DNA from: Thermomucor indicae-seudaticae
Taxonomy: Eukaryota > Mucoromycota > Mucoromycetes > Mucorales > Lichtheimiaceae
Direction of reading: 5' to 3'
Assembly (NCBI GenBank): GCA_000787465.1
Contig: JSYX01000302.1
Span: forward strand, 1 to 40,994
DNA: 40,994 bases
Shown: piece after piece, positions 1 to 11,548 of the stretch
How the letters are laid out: every line of letters starts with the position of its first letter
Numbering within the stretch: the first letter of the stretch is position 1
Notes under the pieces: model-generated
What the model was told of the DNA's origin: nothing
The model's input: the letters and a program-made list of their open reading frames with translations, nothing else
Databases searched by the model: none
Made by a program: the position numbers and the translations under genes

Positions 1-267
1 TCGTATGTTAGCGCAAATTCGGCTTGCAGTTGATGTAAAATGTATTTCGAGTGACGCAAATGTTCAATCAATAAACAGTATCAGTGAGTAGTACTACTGT
101 ATAAGATCATACACAGAAGAGCGACGTGTACTTTTTTATCATAGAGGGAAAGAAGCGAGTCAAGCAATGTACAAACTAAGCACATGTATTTAAAGAACGC
201 AGACTGTACAGTAGAATGCACACAAATTTACATGCAAGTCAAAGGTGGGGAGGTCATTGCTTTTGTC

Positions 268-2786
268 CTATTCTGTATGAGAACGGTATAATCGCTCGGA
301 TTGATCCCGGACAGTGTCCTGGAGTTCACTCATTTTTCTCAAGATAGAGTCGACATTGGTAGCTAACCAATCGACGTCGTCGAAACCGTACCGATGCCTG
401 AGACTGTCCGCTACTAACTTGGCGTGAGCAGGAGGCGGAGAATGATGTTCCAAGCTATTCAAATGGAAACTGATGCTGGATAATCGTTGTGCTATCATGA
501 TGTTGGCGACCAACGCCAAGACGATGCATAGCAGCAAAAGGTGCGAGCCTTGAAGCATCGAGGTAAAATGCTTCGTCACACGCTTCATCTCGTTCCATTG
601 CTTGATGAGCGAGGCTTTGATATCGACGGGGACTTTGGTTGTCCTTGCCGTGAACCGTTCGACCTGTGCCCTGATCTTTTCGGTCCTCAAGATTTTGTCC
701 AGCCGTGCATACATGGATTTCTGGCTCTCAATGACATCCTTTTCGATGAGTGCTAAACAAGCCTACTTAGTCAGCATGCCACTGTTGGTGATACTCGGAT
801 AGCAATTGAGTAACTTACAGCCGAAGGGGTTGTTGTGAGGGAGGTTCACCTGAAGGGTGACAAAGAGCCTAACAATCGAGGGTCCTGCGCGGACAATACA
901 TGTGCGTCTCTGAAGATACAAGGCGGCTCCCATGGGCGCATCGGGTGCTCGAATGGTGGATATGACACTGCTGTATCGGGAAAAGTCTGCATGGACGCAT
1001 TCATCCTTTTGGTAGCACTGAATGCGTACGTTACCTACAGTTCACATCAGCACTTAATCTGAAAGCTGCGCAATTGTCTTTACTTACCTTGGGGGCTGCC
1101 CATTTGTCGCTTATAAGAACTTTCACGCACATTGTTGATCCAGTCGCCGAAGGAGAGATCTACGTTCGTTTTGCTTAGTGATCAATCGCTAATCGAACAA
1201 CATGCTCCTTCAGAAGGCTTACCAAAGCAATTCTCGTACTTTTTCAAAAGCTTTGGCACCAGACTGCTGTTAAACAAGAGATGGTGAAAGGATTCCACTG
1301 TTCCTGGGTATACATTGTCGAGCGCCAGCACCATGAAATGTTCATTGTTGCACGGGCAATAATCATGCGATGGGACCCGGACCACAGCATAGTCACCATC
1401 ATCCTCCTCCTCTATATCTGATGAGTTATCACCATCATCATTATCATGCCGATCCAGACTGAAATCACTATAATTTCGTGGTTGCAAGGTACAGACGGTT
1501 CCTGCATGATGATGCATTTGCCATAATTTGCGCATTTGGTCAAAAGCTTGATCGCGCGACAAGAAAGAGGCAAATATATGCTAAGCCCCATGTTTAGCCA
1601 GGTGGGCAGTGGTTTGCATGATAACAATACATTGTGTTTATTACCTTTGCATGCATGGTTGATATTTGGATTCCGTTGGGAATAATCATTGCAGTCATGC
1701 GTTTTTCAATGCTGGTGATTTCAGAGAAAGCAATAACAAGCTTTTCAAAGACATCGGTTAGCATGCAAGGATGGAATCCAACGCCATTATATCAAGCCCC
1801 GTACATTGGTAACCCATCCAAAGATATTGGCATTGAAGCATATATGATTTTCGGTAATGTAAATGTGACCTTGCAGGAGAATTTCCTTTTGGAGCGCGCA
1901 TGCGTAATCTGGAAAGAATTAAATTTCATGCATAAAGCCACGTGCAGCCAGCCACAGTTATTATCTCTCTACCTTCAATTAATGCATCTGTTTCTGGTAC
2001 ACTTCGAAATAACTGATGGAAATCGTGGTTCCGTTTCGCGTTAGCCATGGGATACCCGCATGCTGCAGCTAAACTGCCCTGCAGGTTGGTCTCCCTGAAC
2101 TTGCTTCTCTTGGAGCCCATGGTAGGAAGACTGCGATGTCTAAGCGTCGGCATATCTTCTTCGCCTAGGGAAGAAAAACTGTCGTTGCTGCGTCGAGAAC
2201 TGGTGGATGATCGCCGCCGTTGCCGAAAATACGGTACACTCAAACGAGATGTAGGAGAAGAGGAAGAAGAGGAATCACTAGATGGTTTTGATGTGTCAGA
2301 AAATAATGATGATGCAGTGACGCTTTTATTGTCTGTCATCATCATCATAATATCGCGGCTTCGTCGTCGTTGCACATCAACAGCAGCAGTGCTCGTGACC
2401 ACCTCCTTTTGATACGTGGCGATCGTCACGGACGGAGTCGAGATACTGAAACTCACAGGAAAGCTGGACGGACGGGGTGGTGACGGACACGGAGGAGTCG
2501 TCGTTTCATAACCGTACTCTTGAATATTTTGTTTGTTATTATTATCAGGTGTCACGCTTGCAGCGTCTTTTTGTCGTGCAAGCAGCGATTGTGCTGATAG
2601 CTGCTTACTGGCCTTCCTGGGCTGTGCGTTTGGAGTCAGGAACCCTGAAGAAGAACAAGAGCCAAGGTCCGCTTGCTGTGCGCCCTCCTTTATGCAAGGC
2701 CCAATTAATCCTGGAGGTGAAGGAGATGGGGTATCAGGACGGATTGATAGACGATGAGATACAATGGGTATAGGCTCGGGCATCAT
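268..2786 (-). CDS. GRAM-VASt membrane-contact-site sterol transfer protein (Lam/Ysp/GRAMD1-like)
   Basis: Seven exons in phase: 2786-1973, 1908-1805, 1740-1645, 1580-1223, 1159-1088, 1034-819 and 752-268, giving about 714 aa. Residues 1-245 are Ser/Pro/Arg-rich and look disordered. A GRAM domain follows (about 250-345), with FHQLFRSVPETD, an ALQKEILLQG strand and the stretch IPNGIQIST. A VASt (StART-like) domain starts near residue 410 (CPCNNEHF, later FGDW and a conserved SY). One hydrophobic membrane segment lies at about 624-642, then a short tail. Known family role: ER-anchored Lam proteins move sterol at membrane contact sites; this one has a single VASt domain, as in Lam5/Lam6. The start at 2786 (MMPEP) is my choice because the open frame upstream (to 2912) reads like 5' leader. 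The acidic stretch at about 384-402 lies between GRAM and VASt. Product confidence is high; substrate is inferred from the family. Confidence 0.9.
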
Positions 2787-3057
2787 CGAAACAAAAAAGA
2801 AAAGAAAGGGAAAGGCAGAAAAAGAATTGCTTTGACCGAAAACGTTCATTAAGACCCTGCGGCCTTCCAAATTTGAGGCCAAGGCCAACTGCAGATGCAG
2901 TTGGTTTGCCATGAACTTTTAACCCGGTCGGATTTTTTGACAAAACGGCGGGCGTTCATAGCATTCAAATAATCAAATGTATGGCTATGCGTACAAAAAC
3001 CGAGCCTATATATATACTATACAAAAGTTTACATCTGTCTATGCGTCGCATGAGTTG
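2787..3057. other. Intergenic: CTU1 3' flank and Lam-like gene promoter
   Basis: A 271-bp gap between two minus-strand genes in tandem. It should hold the CTU1 3' untranslated region and the promoter and leader of the GRAM-VASt gene. A short AT tract (tatatatatactatac) lies near 3008-3023. I see no gene in it. Confidence 0.5.
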
Positions 3058-4467
3058 TTACCATGATAGGTCTTTCTTTTCCGAATGCAGAATATTGGTG
3101 GGTATGCGTGGAGGTGGTGTCTTTACAGTTGAAGGATCTTTTGGTTGAATAACGTATGGGAGTGATGTGTCACGCTGGATTTGCGAGAAATGTACTACTG
3201 TTGGACGGGAAGGCTTGTCTCCATTCGACTGTTGCTCCTGCTGGTGCACATCTGGTAAATTGCGCCGCTATATAACAATGTCGGTTAAAAAAACTGCCGA
3301 TATGCAATGACTAAGAAAACGCAATAGCGGACCCTTACCATGCGTGATCCCTTTCCGATACCCAGTTGTGGTAATCCGCGATTGAGTCCTTCCAGCAGTA
3401 CACATGCTTTACATATATCGTTTGAAGACATGTAACCACATCGTTCACACGTCTTTTGTGTTGGCATTTTAACATCTGATTTGATTTCAAATGCTTCCCC
3501 GGAATGGATAATGTCTAAACTCACACACCGTTTGTTAGAGTCATCACCTGCGCGTAACTCTAATTGAAAGTCTTACCAATAATGGCACTGGGTCGAATCG
3601 ATTCAAGGTCTTTAAGGAATGTCCGTGCGTGTCCTCGATAGGCGTTTGGCGAATACGTACATTCAGTCGAAAAGTAATCAAGCTTCTTGAAGTAAGCATA
3701 CATGACGATTTCCTTCTCGTAGGTATATTTGAAAGGCTTCGACCGCTTGATCATGCTTTCACCCTGTGTAAATATTTCGGTGCATCGGCCGAGTCGTGCA
3801 ATGTCGCCGCGGAAAACTTGGTTCCCAGATTAATCACTGGCTTCCTTTCTTAGTATGAGCAAAACTTACTATTCATGAGCACAGTCTCTGCAATATCGTC
3901 CGCATTATGCCCAGTGACAATATGATCCGCTCCTAGCATTACTGCACCACGGTCCAGTGCTTGCCGCCGAAACACTCCGCAGAATGTACAGTTGTTTTTT
4001 AACCCGACTTCTTTTACTATCTCGTCCATACTCCAGCCGTAGAGTTCTGCGTACGATACGATCTTGAGCGGCAAGTTATACTGCTGCTGATTCCGTTTCA
4101 CCGTTTCCAAAGAGTCGTCTCGGTACCCGGTGATACCCTCGTCCACCGACAAGAGAAATAGTTCTATGCCATAGTCGTAACGTTCATTAAGAGTCTTCAA
4201 GACATATGCCAGAACGGTCGAATCTGTCATTGCGTTTTCTCATCAGTCGCACACCTACACTACGATAACGAGTGTCAATTTACCTTTTCCACCGCTTGCA
4301 CCAATGGCCACTCGTTCACCACGCTTGAACAACTTGCCGTCAATGATCGTATTATGAATCTCGGTTTCAAAGACGTAGTAAAAGCAATCCTGGCAAATCT
4401 GTTGACCCGTCTTGGGTCTCTTGATCATGGCCCGGTTTTTGGAACAAAGCACGCAGATTTTGGGCAT
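3058..4467 (-). CDS. CTU1: Cytoplasmic tRNA 2-thiolation protein 1 (ATP pyrophosphatase)
   Basis: Five in-phase exons, 4467-4284, 4223-3870, 3816-3577, 3514-3339 and 3267-3058, encode about 387 aa, the usual size for CTU1/NCS6. The N terminus carries CxxC pairs (C5/C8, C25/C28). The PP-loop SGGKDS spans residues 58-63 and is split by intron 1 after the lysine. CTFCG (C140/C143) supplies the catalytic/cluster cysteines and a CERCG...CKAC zinc-type motif lies near the end. Known role: with CTU2/NCS2 and the URM1 sulfur carrier, it 2-thiolates the wobble uridine (U34) of Lys, Glu and Gln tRNAs in the cytosol. The start is clear because the protein begins MPKIC, as in the family. The C-terminal 70 residues, after the last cysteine motif, are poorly conserved and Pro/Gln-rich. 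It is head-to-head with the next gene across 113 bp. Confidence 0.95.
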
Positions 4468-4580
4468 GGCAGCGGGTCAATCGACGGAAGGAGAAGAGGA
4501 AGACGTTTAAAAATGTGACTTGATTCCTGCGAAGAGCGAAGTTCAGGACCAACCACCACTTCACAACCTCCCCCCCCCCA
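4468..4580. promoter_or_regulatory. Compact divergent promoter (CTU1 / helical protein gene)
   Basis: Only 113 bp separate the start codons of CTU1 (minus) and the downstream plus-strand gene, so transcription control and both leaders must fit here. A run of ten C at 4570-4579 ends one base before the ATG at 4581. No TATA box is evident. Shared regulation is inference. Confidence 0.6.
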
Positions 4581-7500
4581 ATGGATCTGGGGAGCTTGCT
4601 AAATCAAGGCGAGTCCAATTTGGCGATTCAGGATTTACACGATCTCCTTGAAGAACCCGAAAATCATGTCAAGCTAAACCGGATAAGCGGCTCGTCCTTT
4701 GTATACCCTGCGTCCAGCGAGCAGACATACGATTACTTTGACGTGTTTATCCAAGTCTTGCTCTCTATTCAGTACACTGACGAAGCATATGGATACCAAT
4801 ACACCAAGACCATTGTGCTCGAAGCCCTGCGTTCATGCATCAATGGCATTCTGCAACAGTATGGCCTTTCATGGCTGATTCGGTTCCCGCATCAGCTTTC
4901 CGAAAAGACATGGGCTCTTTTGCATGCCAATCCAGATTCGACTATACTCATTTACTTGTATGGTCTGATCCTTGGCTTGGCTGGCAAACCTGGCCTTGTG
5001 CCGTTACAGGACTGGTGTTCCAGTCTGGTCCGCTTTATAAAGTCCAGTACGGCTGTTATTGTCTGCCACATTTGGCTAAACTGCTGGGCGATGGATGACA
5101 CCCATGACGATATTATGTCCAAAGTCTTGTTCATGAACAATTTAGAAGAGGCTCTAAGACAGTCATTATTGGATGATGACGACAAATCCAGTTTTAAGCG
5201 TTTAAGCGAGTGTGTGTCCGAGGTGATTTGGGCTTTGAATGCAGCACAAGTGAATTTCTTGTCGTCTAGCGTGGATCAGCAACTAGGGAGCACGCTGTGG
5301 CGCCCACCGTTCTCGTCTGATGAAATGGTGTTGGCTTTTTCCGCTCTTGAAACTGCAGTGAAAAAGTCATACCTTGATTATCCTCAGATAGCCGATCTAT
5401 TTTACAAGGCCAAGCATCAGCAGCAAACTAGTTCGAAACGTATTGTCTTTTCTGATGCAGCACTTAAGCACACAGAGGTAAAAACTAACCACAACGCTTT
5501 GTAGGAGCCGCCCGATGTAATCCGCTTTGTTCAGGTGTGATTCAAGATGCCCTGCCGAGCGATTCTGTCCGTCGAGGAACGTTGCTGAAAAAATGCAAGG
5601 CTTTATGGGCCGACCATTATAAATCTATGCCACCAGCCGAGTTCAACATGTGCCTTCGAGAAGCCGTTCAGCATCATTATCCAAACGACCGCAAGATTAT
5701 GCTGGACATATTGCTGGCAGAATGGGCAGTGCGAGATCCGTTTGGCTGTCATACCCAGGTTATTATGGATGCCATCTTTTCCATGTTGGAACAATCGTCA
5801 CGCTATAATATGCGAACTGCCCCCTTTTATGCTTTCATCCGGGTCTTTAGTAGCTCTGAAGACGACGAAGGAAGTCGCGAAACAACGGGCTACAATGTCA
5901 ATACGGGTGCAGCACTGGATATTTCACAGTATACACGCCAAGTGGATGAAGATGTGGTTTGTGGCTGCTGCGAAATTCTCAAGATACTCACGGTGCATTC
6001 TGACAAAAAAACCAAAGACTGGACAGCGGATTGTCTCCGTCTGGCATCCATCGAGATAGTCCAGTGGTATATCGCCTGGTTGACCGAACAACTCAATGAT
6101 GAAAACTTGACGGAGAAGGAAGATGCCACGCAGTTTGGTAGACACATGCAAGCAGCTCTTCAGAATACTCGGGTGCAAGCCTTGTCGTTCCAAGTTGTTC
6201 CGATACTCTTGAAAACAGCCAGTGACCAGACATTGGCGTGGTTAATCAAGAACTCGCCAGGCTGTTACAGCGTCTTGACAAGCTATTTTGGAGAATGTCC
6301 ACAGCTGTCGACGCATATGCTTGTGATGTATCTACTGCAGAACAAGTCCATGACGTTTGTGGACACCCTATTACAGTTTCTTCGAACAAGCATGAATATA
6401 AATCGGCTCAAGTCTGCAAAATCGCGTGCATGGTTTCAGAACCACTTTACGAACGCCATGTTATCTGTTGCTGGGGACGACAAAAGTGGAAACGGCGTTG
6501 CATCACGATTCTTTCGACAGATCCTGAAAACAAGAGGTGACTTTGATTGGTACCTGGCGACGCCCTTCGTTTCAGAAGAGAATGACCAAGCAGCAGACAA
6601 TGTGCTGCAACCCAGCGACTTTGGGCTCTTGGATATAGCGAAAACACATGATGTATTGCCGGTACGGAATATAGGACTTGTTTCGTTGCTTCAGGAAATG
6701 GTGCGTCTAGGTGACAGTGCAAAGAGCGAGCGCCTAGTGGAAATCTGGAACAGCTTGTGGACGACGAGTAGCGGGAACGGTGACGATTTCACGGTTCCGT
6801 TTAGCTGGATACTGCAATGCATTGGCTTATATGACCAAGCACCGGCTGTGGTGAAGCAAATGTTTGAGCGGTTCATCCGAATCTGTATACAACGTACTAT
6901 GGATCTGCTAATAAGGGAACAGGCAACAACGGAACAGACGTATGTCAAGCGCATCATTGATCTGATGATGCTTTCGGATGTCCCGGACGTGGAGAGTGTG
7001 CTGGACTTGTTTATTCAGATATACGATGAACAGAGTAAAGACGAGCAGCAGCGGGACATCTTGGATGATCACACTCTTTGGTCTATCATGGCTACACTAG
7101 TGGAAATCACGGAAGAATTAAAGGTAGAGATGACGGCATCATCGAGTACTGAACAGCAGCAGCAGCAGCAAGACACCAAGGAGTATCATCATCAAGAACC
7201 CACTCATACAACGCCTGCCACTCCTCCATCACCATTTAGCACTCATAACAACGCGCGGCGCTTACCTAGAGCCCTTCGCAAACGCTTACGAGGCAAACCA
7301 TACCGGAGATGGTTAAGGCGGAGGCAAAAACAAAGCAAGGACACTGCCATTGCTGCTGTGGTAGACATGGACATTGATAAACCGTCCACAGCTAGTCCTG
7401 CTGAAACAGTGAAAAAAACGACGAAGACACTGCTGATTCTGGTGCAGCGTGTATTGAATTTCCTGCTTCTCCTTTTCGAGTCTCTTGAACAATCTATTAT

Positions 7501-7714
7501 GGAACTTGACGCGAAGCAACGATTACGAAGAAAGTTGACAGAATGGCTGTTGTTCTACGAACCGCTTGGGGCATTAAGGAAGCTCTTGGAGTCCCACTCG
7601 GAATTGGCTGACGATCTGCAGAACTTGATTGATCGATGTTTCTTGTCCTTACAAGACCGACCGGCAATGCTTTTGGACAAGGCAAGGAACGTCCTTGATA
7701 ATTGTCAGGGTTGA
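4581..7714 (+). CDS. Large unrecognised alpha-helical protein (about 1,022 aa)
   Basis: Two exons, 4581-5439 and 5505-7714. The 65-nt intron (gtattg...ctaac...tag) keeps frame. The more obvious donor at 5478 cannot be joined in frame to any acceptor I can find. The protein is leucine-rich and predicted helical throughout, like a HEAT/ARM-type scaffold, with no signal peptide and no enzymatic motif. A basic, low-complexity segment near residues 845-925 (poly-Gln, His/Thr/Pro-rich, then Arg-rich) could carry a nuclear localisation signal. The C terminus resumes as amphipathic helices. Length and texture recall scaffold subunits of Integrator or the Mediator tail, but I could not match any family motif, so no function is assigned. 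It shares a very short promoter with CTU1. The intron edge is the least certain part. Confidence 0.75.
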
Positions 7715-8404
7715 ACAGAGTTTTTTAATGCTATTGATAAAAATGACACATGCACAGCACCGTGGGCTGCGCCGAATGCATGTAATCGCTTTAAACGGGG
7801 CGGGATCTGAGAGCGAAATGACCATAGGGATCAAAGTGAGAAGTAAGAGAGTGTGGATGGGCGTGTGGGCCATGATGAGGAGAGTGTGAGCGAGCAGGGG
7901 AGGAAGGAAGGTGAAGAAGGACACGACCCCATTTGGTATGAACAAGCAGGATTGAGTTGCAGATCGATCCCCTTTCTGAGCAGAAAAAGCATCCCGGAAC
8001 GGATATCCGGGTTCTGATTAAAGAAGGGCATTTGCTCCTAATCTCGCCCTTGTGCGTCAGATCCAAAAACAGATAAAATGGAAAAAAGGTGTTGCTGTCA
8101 TTCTATGCAAAACAAGATAAAGAGGACAGATAAAGAGTCTGACACTGACATTAATAAGGTGGACGCTGCATGCGTGGTTCATTTAAGATCAGCTGCAGAT
8201 GATATAGTAGTTTTCTGTCCAAACCTCCCGTTCCGAAGGTCTCTCTCCCTGTGCACACACGCACACGCGCGCGCACGTTCTCTTTCATATATCCATAACC
8301 CCTATTGCTTCTAAAATGGGATGGATCATGCACTATTTTATAGCAGTTCAATTTCGCTTCTTCTTTGAAAGGGAAATTGTCTTTGTTGACTACATACCAT
8401 AATC
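7715..8404. other. Intergenic region, 690 bp
   Basis: Between two plus-strand genes. The first half is likely 3' untranslated sequence of the helical-protein gene. A CA/CG-rich simple repeat lies at 8253-8276. Small open frames on both strands lack a good start or any family resemblance. The promoter of the next gene should lie in the last 300 bp. Confidence 0.5.
8253..8276. repeat. CA/CG dinucleotide simple repeat
   Basis: An alternating purine-pyrimidine run (cacacacgcacacgcgcgcgcacg) upstream of the Bni4-like gene. It is a microsatellite and the alternation could favour Z-DNA; no function is shown. Confidence 0.7.
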
Positions 8405-9382
8405 ATGCCATCAGTCTCGTTCGAAAACCATTCTCTACTGTTATCATACGATTTTCCTATTGACGGGCATTACATAAAAGCTGATGCAGAAGATCAAAAG
8501 GTGAGTGAAGTTACTCTGTTATCTTCACACACACACAAACGTCCATGAATAAAGGAAAATTCAAACATGTAGTTTGAACCCCTATTGAAGTCGAATAACG
8601 GTGACATTGATGAGTTCAGATCCGATAGTGACAGTGAAACTACGGCGACAACAACAGTGATGGCGAATGAGGAAGAAGAAGAAGAGGAGGAGGAGGAGGA
8701 AGTGACAGTAATAGCTCAACATGTCATTAAATTCCAAGAGGACAATAGCGAACAACAATCATCTCCTTCTTCTTCTTCGAAGACCAGACGTGGAAGTCCA
8801 AGTAAGATCGTTAGCTTTCTCTTTTTCAAAACGTTTGGTCTCGGACGGGAACCATCATCAGAAGTTGCACCGCTTTCCAAAAGGCCGGCATTTGATAAGC
8901 ATCGAACACCTACCAAAAGCATTCTCAAAAAGCAACGCAGTAGCACCCCCACTCCAATCCGACAGGAGCCTTTCTTTCTCCCATCGTCGGGTGATGACCA
9001 TACGTTTTACTATTACTACGATAATCGTGGTCGTCTAAAGACAACGTTCCTCTTACCACCCAACAGTTTAACCAAGCGACGGAACGCAACCACGCCGCAT
9101 TGGTGGACCCGCTTACGTATGGCTTTACAACAACAACAGCAGCAAAGAAGGCCATGTGATGGTCATGTACGGTTTAGCAAAATGGTCCTAGTGCATTACA
9201 CTTATTCACGCCAGGATTATAACCGAGAGCCGGACCCGTATGCTGTCTGCACGCGACTGACTCCCGAAGAAGCGCACATGATCAAGTCCGAGTTGAATTA
9301 CTTTAAATACCATGAAATGACCGTGCATCCATCCAGTCGGATGAATACCCAGTTTTTCCCTTTTTACAGTGTATGTATATGA
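8405..9382 (+). CDS. Fungal PP1-docking protein with Bni4-like C-terminal block
   Basis: Two exons: 8405-8500 (MPSVSFENHS start) and 8573-9382, phase 0, 301 aa. Most of the protein is disordered: an acidic run of about 11 Glu near residues 65-75, Ser-rich stretches, a KSILKK motif near 147-152 and poly-Gln near 218-223. The C-terminal block (about 228-297) begins with an RVxF-type PP1 docking motif (HVRF, 230-233). It continues with a tyrosine/aspartate segment (YSRQDYNREPDPYA), LTPEEA, and a charged helix ending near NTQFFP. From memory this resembles the conserved C terminus of Bni4-type proteins, which tether PP1 (Glc7) to chitin synthase sites at the bud neck. A role in PP1 targeting is inferred. 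It converges with the MYPT-like gene, which also carries a VRF motif. The first exon rests on splice phase and a clean GTGAGT donor. Confidence 0.75.
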
Positions 9383-9804
9383 ATGATAATCCCATTTATT
9401 AGTAGGAAAAAAAAGAACGGCTGCTTTTTTGTTTCAAAAAAAAGAAAAAAGAACATACGTGGCTACGAGCAAAAAAAAGAAGAAAGATGGTACCATCTGT
9501 GGGCATAATGATCTTCCCGGGGAGAGGGCATAAAGTAAAGTAAATGGCAAGAAGAATAAATCACACGGCTAAATCACATACAACAGAAGCAACAAAAAAC
9601 GAAAATGAACGGAACAAGGGGAAAACATGTACAAGAAAGCAAATATATGTGTGTGTTTGTGTGGCATAAATATGTATAAACAAGGAGAGTAAAGGGTGAG
9701 TGCTTCCGCTTCGGTAATAACAAACAAAAGAATGTGAATGAAATACACTTTTGATATGTACAATAAAGAATGAAAAAGGACAAGGACTTTTCGGGATGAC
9801 AACG
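9383..9804. other. Convergent 3' flanks, 422 bp
   Basis: A-rich, low-complexity sequence (several A runs at 9410-9490) between two convergent genes; most of it should be 3' untranslated sequence of both. The open frames here are hydrophobic shadows without family resemblance. Confidence 0.6.
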
Positions 9805-11548
9805 CTATGCACATGCGGGAGATCTTGATCTCAAGCGACGAAGTGCACGCTCGATAATTACTACAAAACACACAAGTCAGTATGAGCATATTGTTCTGTT
9901 TAAACGGGCCAAAAACTTACGGCGACAACGTCTTCGATCTACCTCGGTCTCTGGACAATCATGAACCATCAATCCATTGTTGGTTCTCGCATAGATATTG
10001 GTCTGTTCATAGGATGCCAGGAATTCCAAGGATCGCCAAAGACCCAATGCAGCTGCGTAATGAAGTGCGGTCCACCCTAGATACGAAAACGCGTCAGAAA
10101 AGCCAACGGAGATATGTATTAAAAGGATTAGTTTCCGTACCGTCATTGTCTGGATGATTGACGTCGACCTTGACATGTTCAACGAGATAGCGCGCGACTT
10201 GGTCGTGACCATGAAGCAATGCAATGTGAAGAAGGGACCGATTCTGGACCCCACCGATACCCATCCTCAATTCACAACCGAGTTCTTGGACCATAGTCTT
10301 CAACTCGGTCAAGTCACCACGGATACAGGCATCCACGAGAATGACGCGTGGATCAAAACGCACTTGACGCGCCGGAGGTGGGGGAGACGGAGACTTGATC
10401 TGAGGTCTGCAGGAAGGCCTTTCAGGTACAGGTGGTTCGTCGGCGGTCATCCACTCCGGAGCATCGGTAGCAGCAGCATCATCGAAGGTTGCAGCAGGAG
10501 CAACTGGAGGACTGGCCATGGGCGACGGGGGCGGAGTCCAACACATGGTTTCCTCGATAGACGACATGGATGAAAACGACGAGGAAGATGAAGAAGATGA
10601 AAAGGACATGGGCGACATGTTATTAGCAGCGCGTGAGTTATCCTTGGCTTCCTCATCATCGATTGGAGTGGGTGGTGGACTCGCAGGAAGCAGATGATCG
10701 ACGACTGGTTTCTTGTCCGTAAAGTATTCTGCCGGGATCGGGGAAGTGGACAATAAAGTGGGAGCAGCAGAAACAGGCGATGGTGATGCTGGAATGGGTG
10801 AGCTACGTTCGGATGCCTTTTTGAGAAGCATCGAAGGTCGTTTAAGCGGTGATGGCTGCTGCAGCTGCTGTGGCTGCTGCTGCGATTGTTGGTGTTTCTT
10901 TGGCACTTTAGTAGTCGCTGTTGTCGTTTTCTGACGATGGGTGATGGTACTACTGAGCAGAGCCAGGCATTCATCGCTCGTGCAACAATCCGCTGGCCCG
11001 ACTTGTCGGGCATTCCGAATAGTTGCGTCCGCGCCCAAGTCGAGCAAGAGTCGTACAAGACGAGGCATGTTCCAGAAGCAAGCCAGATGGAGGGTCGTAT
11101 TGCGCTGTCCCCAGACGTGGTTCACAAACACCTGAAGTTCGTTCGGAGTGGCATGTTGCTTGAGATATTGCAATAGGACCATGGCCATTCCTCCGTCACG
11201 CTTAGAGGGATGCAACAATAAAGCCAGCTGGACTGCGTTTAAATCCGTAGCTGATTTTCCAAACTTGCGCACGGCCTCTTGTCTAAAAGCGATGGGAAAT
11301 TGTATGATACGTGACTTTTGCGAAGGCGTATAAAGCGCTGGATCATTGGAAACGCGCGACGTGAGTAGCACACGCGTTACAAGATCGGCAGGTGTCGATT
11401 GGGCAAAACGTGCAAACTCGTCCTTGGCATCCTCATGGATCATTGTCTGGATCTTTCGCCAGACACGCAAAGGTGAACAGCATGATGCTGACGTGCATTG
11501 TTGTTTCTTTGTGTGAGCAGCGTGGCTGTCGTGGAGTGCAACAGCCAT
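9805..11548 (-). CDS. MYPT-like ankyrin-repeat protein with PP1-docking motif
   Basis: Three exons, 11548-10141, 10076-9921 and 9860-9805, give 539 aa. An N-terminal region includes one ankyrin-like unit near residues 145-190 (TTLHLACFW...LLLDLGADA). A long Ser/Pro/Gln-rich linker follows. Then comes QVRFD (395-398 and D399), directly ahead of C-terminal ankyrin repeats (about 405-510; SLLHIALLHGH, DNDGWTALHYAAALG). A VRF or VKF motif immediately before ankyrin repeats is the arrangement in myosin phosphatase targeting subunits (MYPT/PPP1R12), where it binds and redirects PP1. The protein ends in an Arg-rich helix. Start: the first ATG in the frame (MAVALHDS). Its promoter side on the coding strand is pyrimidine-rich. 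PP1 binding is inferred from motif and layout; the bound substrate is unknown. Confidence 0.8.

Noticed and set aside
1634..2044. Plus-strand open frame of 136 codons
   Set aside because: It is antisense to the GRAM exons of the Lam-like gene, which carry clear family motifs.
5478..5534. Intron in the helical-protein gene with donor at 5478 (GAG/GTAAAA)
   Set aside because: No acceptor downstream of it restores the frame; 5440-5504 does, with a ctaac branch site 17-20 nt before the acceptor.
8585..8600. Start of the Bni4-like gene at 8585
   Set aside because: The codon there is TTG; an upstream exon at 8405-8500 gives an ATG start and a clean in-phase GTGAGT donor.
9561..9889. Hydrophobic minus-strand open frames
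   Set aside because: Low-complexity A/T-rich 3' flank; no start context, splice partner or family resemblance.
10447..11058. Minus-strand open frame of 203 codons
   Set aside because: Shadow of the Ser/Pro-rich linker of the MYPT-like gene in another frame; biased composition only.
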